Source: Oscillospiraceae bacterium
GTDB lineage: Bacteria > Bacillota > Clostridia > Oscillospirales > CAG-272
Direction of reading: 5' to 3'
Assembly: GCA_015064965.1 (NCBI GenBank)
Contig: SVRG01000004.1
Span: 1 to 58,436, forward strand
Length of the DNA stretch: 58,436 nucleotides
A program made the position numbers and the translations under genes. Numbering within the stretch: position 1 is the first letter of the stretch; the number at the start of each line of letters is the position of its first letter. A model generated the notes under the pieces. It ran no database searches. It was not told the origin of the DNA and saw only the letters and a program-made list of their open reading frames with translations. This document shows positions 15,138 to 24,400 of the stretch, piece after piece.

Positions 15138-18100
15138 ATGAAAAAAATCGGCATATTTCTACTTGTTTTTTTACTTACCGCAATTTTGACGGTAAGTATC
15201 ATGGCTGAAGATGTTACCGTTTTTGTAGACGGTACGCTTACCGAAACGGGCAACGGCACGCTTGCTACGCCTTACAAGGCGATAAGTACGGCGGTAAATG
15301 CCATTAAGAGCACCGGCGGCACGATAGTGCTTACCGGTAAGACCACTGTAAACGTATTTGCCGTGCCTGCACATTCAAAACCGATTACTTATACATCGGT
15401 TTATGACGGTATAGACTATGCAGAGACAAACGGTGCGTGTCTTTCGCTTGGCGGACGTATGGTGCTTGGCGGCGAATCAACGTTTGAAAACATGATTATT
15501 GAATGTGCTACGTCAACCACTTCAAACGTAGGCGGTGTAATCTACGCATACGGCTACAAAACAACCTTTGGTGAGGGCATCACGTGTACAAATCCCAAAG
15601 GTGCTCTCATTTATCCCTCACTTTATGCGGGCGGCTACTCAAATAACGGCTCAAGAAATGCTGTCCTCACTGTAAAAAGCGGAACGTGGCGTGCGATTTT
15701 CGGCGGTAACGGCAACGGCGCATTTACAGGAAACAGTACGGTTAACTTTGAGGGTGGCACAGTAAAACTTTCTCTTGTTGGCGGCAACAATGCGGTTGGT
15801 AACTTTACAGGTAACACAACTCTTAACATAAGCGGCGGTAAGATTGAAAGCAACAACGGCGGCTACGGTATTGTAGGCTCCTCTCTTGGATATTCTGCGG
15901 CACTCACTTTCAAGGGTAATATTGCAATAAATATTTCGGGCAATCCCGTAATTGAAGCCCCTGTTCTCGGCGCTTCGAGAAGCGGTGCACCCGTAACCAC
16001 AAACGGTGATATCACTATTGATATAAGCGGCGGTACGTTTGCAAGTTGCAACGTCTACGGCGGCGGATACGGCAACGTCACCACGGGTGAAAACGGAATC
16101 CTCGTTAAACTCAGCGGCGACACCGTTACGTTTACGGGTACTCTCGGCAGCTACTCGATTTGCGGCGGTGCGCACAGCGGCACCGTTACGGGAGATGTTT
16201 CTGTTATTCTTGATGCTGACACAGCATACCGTGGCTCAATTCTCGGCGGCGGTTACAGCGGCAACGTTACAGGACACTCCTCTGTTATAATGTATAAAGG
16301 TACAGTTCCGGTTACTCTTACGGCAGGTTCACGCACAGGTACTGTAGGAAGTGCATCTGTTGAGATGTACGGCGGCAAAGTCGGATATCATACATCATCA
16401 TCTTATTTTGGCATCACAGGTAATGGCAGAAACGACACAAGCGGCACAGTTACCGGTGAATCGACTATTCTCCTTGACGGCGGCGACGTTGCCGGTGCAG
16501 TAGAACTCAACGCAAGCCAAATCGGAAGCGGAAGTGTAACGATAAAGAGCGGTAAGGCGGGAAGTGTCGAGGATAAAGCGGTAATCGACCTTTCGGGCGG
16601 CAAGTCACTTAGCCTCGGCGGCAACGTTTCGGCATCTTCATTTATAGGCGGCGGAACTCTTGTACTTGGCGCAACAGGTTCTATCACGGCCGACACAATG
16701 AGCGGTACGGTTGAATTTGAGATAGAAGGTGAGCCTGCCGCAAATCAAACCTATATTACGGTTCTTGACAAGGATTCGGATGCGGTTGTAAATTACACTG
16801 CAAAAGATGACGAAGCCCTCGTTCGCGAAGTGGGAGAAACCGTTACATATACTTTAAAGTATGACGGTCGATACGATACCACCCACGTGCGTGTTTACTA
16901 CTACAATCCGCACGGCGAAAACGAAACGCAACCGAACATAGTACTCTATAAGGGAACAACATCGTCCGATGACCGAGTTAAACTCACTCCCGAAAAGGGT
17001 AACGAAAACGGCAAAAACTTTATTGAAGCAGACCTTGCTCCCGGACTTTATTACTACAAGGTTTACTACGGCAACGGAAGCGGCGATTACGAAACACAGT
17101 ATTTCTATATAACTGGTAAGGATGAAAGCCTTACTTATGAAAAGCCTTATGAGCCTTATAAGGAAAACGGTTATATGGAGCAGTACACTGCAGTTGCAAC
17201 CTATCAGATGCTTGAAAAACTGCTCGGTACAAGCGACCTTCCTTATTACGAAAAACTTGATACTCCCGGTATTGCAAAACTCGATGAACCAACTCGTTCT
17301 TACATGACCAACGAAGAACTTTGTGATTATATCGAGGCACTCGACGAAAAGTGCGAATACTTATATGTATTCTATCCGTTTGATGAGTCGCCCGTATTCG
17401 GAAACAGAACTCCTGTAATGGTATTTACAAAGGATGAAATTCCAAACGGTGCAACCCTTGAAGAAGTTGCTGAAATTGTTCGTGGCGGCGGCGTAAGAGA
17501 AATTATGATGATTACCGGCGGCGTACACGGAAACGAGCCTGCCGGTGCAGAGGGCGTACTCAATTATGGCGTGCTTCTTGCAGGTGAGTACGGTGATAAC
17601 GCACTTGACAGTATAGGTGCGATAGTTCTTATGCCCGCATCCTGTCCCGACAATTTGCAAAGATTCAAGCGTTTGCACGCAAACGGTCACAACTACGCAA
17701 GAGATATGCTTTCGCTTTACGAGGTTGAGCCGCAGAATTACGTATCTCTCTACGATTTATTCAAGCCTACCGTGACGTGCGACTGTCATGAGGACAATAA
17801 CTACGTAAATTACGATACACCCGACAACTCAGCAGCAGATCTTCAGGACGTTGCTTTTCAGACCATAGGCTCGCCCAATCAGCCACTCCTTGATCCGTAC
17901 GGCGTTCTTACCGGTGAAAAACCGATGAGCGAAAGCCGTGCATATAAAATGTTGCCGACTCTTATTGAAAAGACTGCACAAATAGGACTTCGCAGCGGCA
18001 TGTATAAGAATTCCTATTTCAGCCCCGCATTTACCTTCTCCTATTCATCTACGAGAGGTTCGTATGCCTTCCTCATTGAAGTAATGCGTATATGGAGCGG

Positions 18101-18908
18101 TAAGGGCAGATATGAGAGAGCGGTTTACGCAATGCAACAGGGTCTCAAGACTCTAACAGACGAGGTTATTGCCACTAACGGCGAAATGGCAAGAGAGGTT
18201 TATGAGTCACGTGAGGCTGCAAAGGTAATTACCTTTGACGAAACAAATATTTTTGCCACAAAGATGTCAAGAAGCGGTAAGAGTGTGATTGTTGACGAAC
18301 TCATATCAGCATATCCCGACGGAACTTATAAAAACTTTGGAACAGAGTCGCACAGTCAGTATGATACAGTTGATTCATACCGTGCACTCCCGACAGCATA
18401 TATTCTCCCCGCAGACCTTGAGAATATAGATTCGGTACTTAATCTTCTCGATTTGCACGGAATTGAATATGAAAAAATGGCAAACGGTTCAAAATTGACA
18501 CTCCGCAAGTATTCTCTCGGCGATACGGTTTCACTCGGAGAAAGCGAAGAGGTTGTGCTTGAAAACGGCGCATACGCAGTCCTCACCGATACTGCGGACG
18601 TTTATCTTATAGCATTCTTGCTTGAGCCCGACAGTTATCCTCAACCTTCAAATCCTGACGACTACCTCTATAGTGACAATAACATCTATGATATGGGTTA
18701 TATTACCGATTCCGATGCATATTACCGTTCCGAAGCAGATTATATGCGTGATGTAATTGCAGGTATGGGTTACGTTGAAGGCGATGTTAACGGTGACGGC
18801 ATATTTAATATGGCAGATGTATTGGCGATGCTCAAAAAGGTAGTTAACGATGAAGATGGCTCGCTTATTGACGTATTGAGATTGCTTAAAACATTAGCAG
18901 AGGAATAA
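15138..18908 (+). CDS. Secreted beta-helix / M14 zinc carboxypeptidase / dockerin protein
   Basis: The 1256-residue protein starts with a signal peptide (MKKIGIFLLVFLLTAILTVS, cleavage near MAE). Residues of about 30-550 are Gly/Ser/Thr-rich beta-helix repeats (ILGGGYSGNVTG, LSLVGGNNAVGN). An M14-type metallocarboxypeptidase follows about residue 690. Its zinc ligands are visible: GGVHGNEPAG (H797, E800) and CDCHEDN (H884), with the catalytic Glu in FLIEVMRIW (E981). It would remove residues from the C-terminus of a peptide, perhaps peptidoglycan stem peptides. The C-terminal dockerin has one normal calcium loop (GDVNGDGIFNMADV). The second is collapsed to NDEDGSLIDV, so it may bind poorly or differently. 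AGGAGG precedes the start. It is the first gene of an operon with the serine hydrolase and is probably activated by the divergent LysR protein. Confidence 0.87.
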   Translation: MKKIGIFLLVFLLTAILTVSIMAEDVTVFVDGTLTETGNGTLATPYKAISTAVNAIKSTGGTIVLTGKTTVNVFAVPAHSKPITYTSVYDGIDYAETNGACLSLGGRMVLGGESTFENMIIECATSTTSNVGGVIYAYGYKTTFGEGITCTNPKGALIYPSLYAGGYSNNGSRNAVLTVKSGTWRAIFGGNGNGAFTGNSTVNFEGGTVKLSLVGGNNAVGNFTGNTTLNISGGKIESNNGGYGIVGSSLGYSAALTFKGNIAINISGNPVIEAPVLGASRSGAPVTTNGDITIDISGGTFASCNVYGGGYGNVTTGENGILVKLSGDTVTFTGTLGSYSICGGAHSGTVTGDVSVILDADTAYRGSILGGGYSGNVTGHSSVIMYKGTVPVTLTAGSRTGTVGSASVEMYGGKVGYHTSSSYFGITGNGRNDTSGTVTGESTILLDGGDVAGAVELNASQIGSGSVTIKSGKAGSVEDKAVIDLSGGKSLSLGGNVSASSFIGGGTLVLGATGSITADTMSGTVEFEIEGEPAANQTYITVLDKDSDAVVNYTAKDDEALVREVGETVTYTLKYDGRYDTTHVRVYYYNPHGENETQPNIVLYKGTTSSDDRVKLTPEKGNENGKNFIEADLAPGLYYYKVYYGNGSGDYETQYFYITGKDESLTYEKPYEPYKENGYMEQYTAVATYQMLEKLLGTSDLPYYEKLDTPGIAKLDEPTRSYMTNEELCDYIEALDEKCEYLYVFYPFDESPVFGNRTPVMVFTKDEIPNGATLEEVAEIVRGGGVREIMMITGGVHGNEPAGAEGVLNYGVLLAGEYGDNALDSIGAIVLMPASCPDNLQRFKRLHANGHNYARDMLSLYEVEPQNYVSLYDLFKPTVTCDCHEDNNYVNYDTPDNSAADLQDVAFQTIGSPNQPLLDPYGVLTGEKPMSESRAYKMLPTLIEKTAQIGLRSGMYKNSYFSPAFTFSYSSTRGSYAFLIEVMRIWSGKGRYERAVYAMQQGLKTLTDEVIATNGEMAREVYESREAAKVITFDETNIFATKMSRSGKSVIVDELISAYPDGTYKNFGTESHSQYDTVDSYRALPTAYILPADLENIDSVLNLLDLHGIEYEKMANGSKLTLRKYSLGDTVSLGESEEVVLENGAYAVLTDTADVYLIAFLLEPDSYPQPSNPDDYLYSDNNIYDMGYITDSDAYYRSEADYMRDVIAGMGYVEGDVNGDGIFNMADVLAMLKKVVNDEDGSLIDVLRLLKTLAEE

Positions 18909-18909
18909 A

Positions 18910-19962
18910 ATGAACATTAGACTCCACAACCGCAAAATGATAAGAACCGAAAAGTATATAAAGGACTTTGTAGCGGCAGAACGTGCAGGCGACGTCGCAA
19001 TTGCTATCGGCGACAGTGAGGGAGAAGCATACCGCTTCTTCCATTCAAGCCGTGGCGATATTTTAAACGGCAAAACGCTCTGCGACATGATGTCGGTGTC
19101 CAAGGTTCTTGTTACTGCCCCTCTTTTTCATATGGCGATGGATGAAAAACTCATCTCTCCGCATGACACTCTCGGAAAGTTTTTTCCGTATGCTCCAAGC
19201 GACAAAAAGGATATTCCGCTATGGATGCTTTTGTCCCATCAAAGCGGAATGGGAAAAGTTGTTTTCCCCGATTTCTTTGGTCCTGACAGGCGTGAAGAGG
19301 CGATACGTTTTCAACTTTCTACACCGTTTCATTTTGAACCGGGTACGGGTTATCTCTATTCGTGCAGCGGTTTTATCCTACTCGGATTTATTCTTGAAAA
19401 GGTGTATAACAAACCGCTTGACCGACTTTTTGATGACCGCATAGCACGACCTCTCCGAATGAAAAATACTTCCTTTAATCCAAGTGAGGACGAAAACATT
19501 ATAAGATGTACACGCAAGGCGTACGATGGTGCAAATAAATGTTCGGATGACAACAATCACCGCTTGTACGGTGTCAGTGGTAATGCAGGCATCTTCTCAT
19601 GTATCGACGACATGACGCTTTTCGGTCGCTCACTATTGAACCGCCATGTAGGGTTGATAAGTGAAGAAACCTTTTCCGAAAGTATCAAAGACCTTTGTCC
19701 ATACGCCTTTGGAAGAGCACTTGGATACGTATATGTAGATGAGCGCTATGAGCAAGGCAGCGGACTTTATTCAAACGGAACAGTCGGTCACACCGGCTTT
19801 TCCGGCACAGAGTGCTTTGCCGACTTTGAAAAGGATATGTATGTAGTATCTCTGTCAAACACCGCATACTATGCCGCAAAAAACGGCGAAGGTTGCATGA
19901 CAGAGGTTGAAGAATTCCGTAAAGGATTACACAAAGCAATGAAAGAGGATTTGGAATATTAA
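18910..19962 (+). CDS. Serine hydrolase, class C beta-lactamase / esterase fold
   Basis: This is a 350-residue protein of the beta-lactamase-related serine hydrolase family. The SxxK motif is SVSK (S62, K65), with the helix and LLSHQSGMG that typically follow. The second motif is YLYSCSG (Y150), where most relatives have YSN, so the Asn is replaced by Cys. The third is GHTGFSG in place of KTG. There is no signal peptide, so it probably acts in the cytoplasm, hydrolysing an ester, amide or D-amino-acid peptide. It starts one base after the carboxypeptidase stop, with its ribosome site (AGAGGA) inside that gene, so the two are co-expressed. The pairing of an external carboxypeptidase with an internal serine hydrolase suggests stepwise breakdown of a peptide. 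Confidence 0.85.
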   Translation: MNIRLHNRKMIRTEKYIKDFVAAERAGDVAIAIGDSEGEAYRFFHSSRGDILNGKTLCDMMSVSKVLVTAPLFHMAMDEKLISPHDTLGKFFPYAPSDKKDIPLWMLLSHQSGMGKVVFPDFFGPDRREEAIRFQLSTPFHFEPGTGYLYSCSGFILLGFILEKVYNKPLDRLFDDRIARPLRMKNTSFNPSEDENIIRCTRKAYDGANKCSDDNNHRLYGVSGNAGIFSCIDDMTLFGRSLLNRHVGLISEETFSESIKDLCPYAFGRALGYVYVDERYEQGSGLYSNGTVGHTGFSGTECFADFEKDMYVVSLSNTAYYAAKNGEGCMTEVEEFRKGLHKAMKEDLEY

Positions 19963-19994
19963 ACTGCGCACCGTTTAAAAAACACAGAATAAAC

Positions 19995-20085
19995 AAACGA
20001 CCGTATTACCGGATACAATTTCGGTGATACGGTCGTTTTAATATAACAAGGAAGAGAAGGGCAGAAAGATGATACTTGAAGAATT
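19995..20085 (+). repeat. About 90-bp repeat (copy 2) with terminator hairpin
   Basis: It matches 4468-4562 from AAACGACCGTATTACCGG to ATGATACTTGAAGAATT. The hairpin (CGACCGTATTACCG with CGGTGATACGGTCG, then TTTT) at 19998-20039 doubles as the terminator of the serine hydrolase operon. The right end stops four bases short of the end of the convergent LuxR-type gene. Confidence 0.75.
19998..20039 (+). terminator. Terminator of the carboxypeptidase/serine hydrolase operon
   Basis: A 14-bp stem with one wobble pair is followed by TTTT, 35 bases after the serine hydrolase stop. It lies inside the 90-bp repeat. Confidence 0.75.
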
Positions 20086-20088
20086 GCG

Positions 20089-21108
20089 TTACAACCATTT
20101 TGCAATCTCTATGAGCGCTTTGCGTGAGGACACGCCGAGCTTGCTGTAGAGATTTTTATTATGGAATTTGAGCGTATTTTCCTTTATATTCAGCGTAGCC
20201 AGAATTTCCTTGGTGGATTTGCCTTCAAGATAGAGATCATATATTGCTTTTTCGGTTGGGGTCAGCGTTTTCAGCCCTTGTACAAACAACTTCTGTTGCT
20301 CGATAAGCTCTTTTGTGGGCTTGATTTCGGGTGCTTGCGGTTCGGGCATGGGTGTGGCAAACAACTTTTCGCCGTCCTGAATTATCAGATACAGCCCAAG
20401 CAAAAAAATCTCGCTGATGATATATGATACAGAGAGGAATTCAAAATCAATTCTGACAAGCTGCTCAAGCAGCCAGACACCGAGGTTTGCAAATACGGCG
20501 GCTGCGAGAAAAACCGCCTGTATATGTGACGGAACACTCTTTTTTATTGCCGCGTGTAAAATGGCGGCAACCATTGCGGCAAAATATGCAAGCAGAAAGA
20601 CGAGATAGATCACATGCCACGGGCCGTACACTTTTTCAAGTACGGAGACACCGTTTACATTTTGCAAATAAACTTCCTTATAATAGATATCCGAGTATCC
20701 GGGACTTGCCGCAACAAAGAACACAAACAGGCTGATGCAAACGAGCAGATATGGCAGCCACTTGATATATCGCAAGCGACATACTTTTACGATAGTCAAT
20801 AGCATTGCCAAGGGTAAAAAGACCGAGCCGAGGTAGGAAACTCTGTTTGCCATAAGCGCGCCGTCAAGCGTAGTTGCCTTGGCAAGCGAAAGATAGCCGA
20901 TGTTGACTATCACTGCAGACGTAAAAAGCACCATCAGCCAAAACTCTTTTTTGCGAATAAGTGTAAGGTATCCAACCAGCATCAAAATGGAAAGAAGCGT
21001 TGTGACAACATAAACCGCTGACATATCCATTGCTTTGCCGCCGACGGCGGAGCATCCTGCAAAAAAGCAAAGAGGAAGTAACGCGGCACTACCGAAAATC
21101 TTCTTCAT
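20089..21108 (-). CDS. Membrane-anchored LuxR-type transcriptional regulator
   Basis: This 339-residue protein has seven or so hydrophobic segments in its first 210 residues (from MKKIFGSAALLPLCFFAGCS), resembling the 7TM sensor domains of some histidine kinases. It then has a cytoplasmic linker and a C-terminal LuxR helix-turn-helix (LTPTEKAIYDLYLEGKSTKE and NTLKFHNKNLYSKLGVSSRK). No kinase or receiver domain is present, so it is a one-component membrane regulator that would bind DNA while in the membrane. The start at 21108 has AAGGAG nine bases upstream; a longer frame reaches 21192 but lacks such a site. It is divergent from the large surface-protein operon at 21423, its most likely target. 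The ligand is unknown. Confidence 0.85.
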   Translation of the reverse strand: MKKIFGSAALLPLCFFAGCSAVGGKAMDMSAVYVVTTLLSILMLVGYLTLIRKKEFWLMVLFTSAVIVNIGYLSLAKATTLDGALMANRVSYLGSVFLPLAMLLTIVKVCRLRYIKWLPYLLVCISLFVFFVAASPGYSDIYYKEVYLQNVNGVSVLEKVYGPWHVIYLVFLLAYFAAMVAAILHAAIKKSVPSHIQAVFLAAAVFANLGVWLLEQLVRIDFEFLSVSYIISEIFLLGLYLIIQDGEKLFATPMPEPQAPEIKPTKELIEQQKLFVQGLKTLTPTEKAIYDLYLEGKSTKEILATLNIKENTLKFHNKNLYSKLGVSSRKALIEIAKWL

Positions 21109-21161
21109 AAATCGCTCTCCTTGAAACAATTTACCTGTAAAACCCAAAAACCACACCGTTT

Positions 21162-21204
21162 CCCACACTTTTTGCGCTAAAAACGGCGGCATCCCACACT
21201 TTTA
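21162..21204. repeat. Direct repeat CCCACACTTTT upstream of the LuxR-type gene
   Basis: CCCACACTTTT occurs at 21162-21172 and 21194-21204, spaced 32 bases apart, about three helical turns. GTGTGG follows at 21216. These could be regulator half sites. Confidence 0.35.
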
Positions 21205-21239
21205 TTTTGCCTTTGTGTGGCGACTTTGGGCTATTTTGT

Positions 21240-21257
21240 AATTTAATATTAAATTAA
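21240..21257. promoter_or_regulatory. AT-rich perfect palindrome, possible operator
   Basis: TAATTTAAT is followed directly by ATTAAATTA, an 18-base perfect palindrome in the divergent region between the LuxR-type gene and the surface-protein operon. Confidence 0.4.
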
Positions 21258-21327
21258 AGGGTATAGAAGGATGGTATATAACCTTGCCTTGTAAAAAGGG
21301 GTACCCCATTTACAAATTCATGTAAAT

Positions 21328-21357
21328 GTCTCTGTGGCGCGCCAACGAAACAGAGAC
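21328..21357. promoter_or_regulatory. Inverted repeat upstream of the cysteine-rich protein gene
   Basis: GTCTCTGT and ACAGAGAC flank 14 bases that contain the palindrome GGCGCGCC. It lies 66 bases before the start codon and has no T-run, so it is more likely an operator or leader hairpin than a terminator. Confidence 0.4.
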
Positions 21358-21422
21358 CGCCCCTAATAATTATAATTATATATTAACATAAATATATAGT
21401 TAAGTCAACGGAGGTATCCAAA

Positions 21423-24400
21423 ATGAAAAAACTTGGCAGAGTTTTGATTATGTGCCTGCTTGTCTTTTTGCTTGCCTTTACGGTGGTTGCAGAAGACGGC
21501 GACAACTGTATGTACTGCGGTGCATATCGCTTTGGCGATTGGCTTTGCGAATGCGGTCTTTGCAGCATTGAGGCAGAGCCCGCGGATTGCTGGGCAGCAA
21601 CGCACTGCTGGGAATGCGGTGCTTGCTTTAACACACGTTCCAAATTCTGCACCGAATGCCATCTTTGCGACGATTGCTACGTCGGCGAGGCATACCATTG
21701 CATGGGCTGTGAGGAGTGCTATGCCGGCGACCAGGATGCGCTATGCAGCATATGCTGGTTCTGTGAGAGCTGCGCCGGCGCATTATGTGATGATTGCGGC
21801 CGTTGCGAGAGCTGTCAGGAGTTTGAAGGCGGTGTGCATTGCCCCGAGTGCGGCTACTGCTATAACGCATACGGCGCATGCGAGGAAGATGGCGCCGAGC
21901 ACTGCAAGGAATGCTGCCTGCCTTGCGAAAAATGCGAGCGATGCGTTTTCGATGACGGTCTTGAACTCTGTGATGAATGTAATGCCTGCGAGGAATGCTG
22001 TGAGGCAGAAGCACAGAGTGAGGGCTGTGAGTGCGGCGAATACTGCGTGGAAGGCTCCGATTGGTATGACCATATCTGCCTTGACTGCGGAACTCCGTTT
22101 TGCGCAATAGAGCAATGCGATATCTGCGAGGTATGCCTTGACTGTTGCGAAGGAAACTCCGATTGCAGCGAGGGGCTTTGCGTAATGGACGATGAATATG
22201 ACGAGCATTTCTGCCTTGACTGCGGCGCGTGTTTCCATGATGTAGACGTATGCGAGATATGCTATGGTAACGGCGAGCTTCGCTGCGAGGACTGCTGCCG
22301 TATGTATGCCGAGGATGAAGGCTGCGATTGCGGTGACACCTGCGTGAGCGACCCTGACTTTGATATGCATGTTCTCACTGAGCATTCAAATGGCGGCGAA
22401 CACAGTGCAAAGCCGCAGAACACATGGTCATTTGACGAGACCTATCACTATGTGAGCTGCCGCTACTGCGACAGTGCGGCACACCTCACTGCAAAGGCAA
22501 AGCACACGCTTAACAAGTACGATATCTGTACAGTTTGCGGCTACAACACCAACACAAAGATACTTGTTCTTTCTCAACCGCAGAGCAGAGTTGTAAGCGT
22601 AAGCGATAATGAAGCAGATGCCGGCGACCCCTATAACATCGAGGACAACAAGGTTTCGTTTTCCGTTTTTGCCAAAGGAACAAGCAAACTCAGCTACCAG
22701 TGGTACGAAAGATACGGAAACGGAAAGTGGACGGCACTTGAGGACAATACATCCTCGTGGAACAATGGCAAAAAGTTCAACACCGTTCACGGTGCAAAGA
22801 CCGAAAAACTGACGATTTCTGTTCCGACGACGGTTTGCTATGGTGAGAACTCTTACCGTTGCGAGATTAAGGATGAGGACGGAAATACCGTATATTCTGC
22901 CGAAGCGTCTATTTTTTCCAAGCACATTTATAAAGAGTGTACCTACTATAAGGGCGCGCTGATTGGCATTATCCATCAGCCTAATAAGAATAACAACATC
23001 GGTGTGTATGAAAGCAAAGTACATGAAATAATCTGTCTTGGTGACGGCTGCGAGGCGGTAAAGGAATTGCCCCACAACTTCGGCAAGGCAGAGGGCGAGG
23101 TTACGGATAGCGTTGACGGCAGCGTATGGACAAAGTTCACCTGCCGTGACTGCGGATTTACTACACATATAAAGAATCACGACCACTATTTCTTCGATAA
23201 AGAAACAGGCGAGTGCGTGGTGGATTACACCTATAAAAACGGCACACAGCACCGTCTTAAGTGCCTCTATGACGGCTGTACCAAGACTACCTTGGAGAGC
23301 CACACATGGCTTGCATGGGGTAATCAGGGAACACCTCATACCGCATCAAACGGCATTGGCGCGCCGTACAAGGAATGCAGTCTTTGCTCCTATACCACAA
23401 CAGAGAAGCCGATGCGATTTGACAGCGTAAAAGAGGAGAACATTGCAACTGATTGGACAAAGTCAAATGACCTTGTATATGTACAGTACGGTCACGCATC
23501 AAGCGATATTTATGTTATGGGCGACAGTATTGAGATCACCTTTGCCCCCACTGTCAACGATAAAAACGATTACATCAAGATCAACAATCCGAGATGCCTT
23601 GCTTTCCGCGTATACTATAGCGGAAACGGCGTGAGTGACCTTGATGTAACGGGCTACGCAACCTCGGTAAAGCTTGAGGGCGAGCCAAAGTGGACTTTTA
23701 TTATCAAGAGCTTTAAGGAATACACAGGCGGCGGTATCTTCACATTTATCCCTGCAATTGATAAAGCCGAGTGTAAGCATCAAAGCGGCACAAGAATCTT
23801 CGGCGCATACAAGCCTGTCTGCGTAAAGGACGGCTACACCGGTGACCTTTGCTGCTGCGATTGCGGTTATGTTGTAAAATACGGTGAAACTATCGAGGGC
23901 GGCAAAGAGCATACAGGCACTCTCACACTTATTAAGAGCACTGTAGTAAAAGCAACATGCGAACAGCGCGGATACGAAGGCTCATACAAATGCTCGCATT
24001 GTGGCATGGTGGTTATGGGTGATACCACACCGAGACAGCATACGGGCAAGATAACCGTTAAAAATGCAAAATCGGCTACCTGTTTTGACTTTGGTTACAC
24101 AGGCGACACCTACTGCTCATGCGGCGACCTTGTAAAAGAGGGCAAACTCATAGCACCTACACATACCAAACTTCAGACACTTAACTATAAAGAGGCAAAC
24201 TGCCAGCATGACGGCTATACAGGCGATATAAAGTGTGCAGTGTGCGGAATTTATGTAAAATACGGCTACACGCAAAAGGGCACAGAGCATGCATTCTCCG
24301 TTTGGAAAGCACAGGACGGAGTAAATCACAGAAGCTACTGTACGGTAAGCGGATGTAACGAATTTAAAGTTGAGCCGCATACGGATGCTGACCGTGACCT

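Noticed and set aside
1..20000. Complete cellulosome locus
   Set aside because: Four dockerins are present, but no scaffoldin and no glycoside hydrolase of the fibre-degrading type; one or two cohesin-like domains are only suggestive.
21460..23339. Several Ala/Cys/Arg-rich frames overlapping the cysteine-rich gene
   Set aside because: They are by-products of its repetitive TGC/GAG codons in other frames. Only the 21423 frame has a signal peptide, a GGAGG site and recognisable domains.
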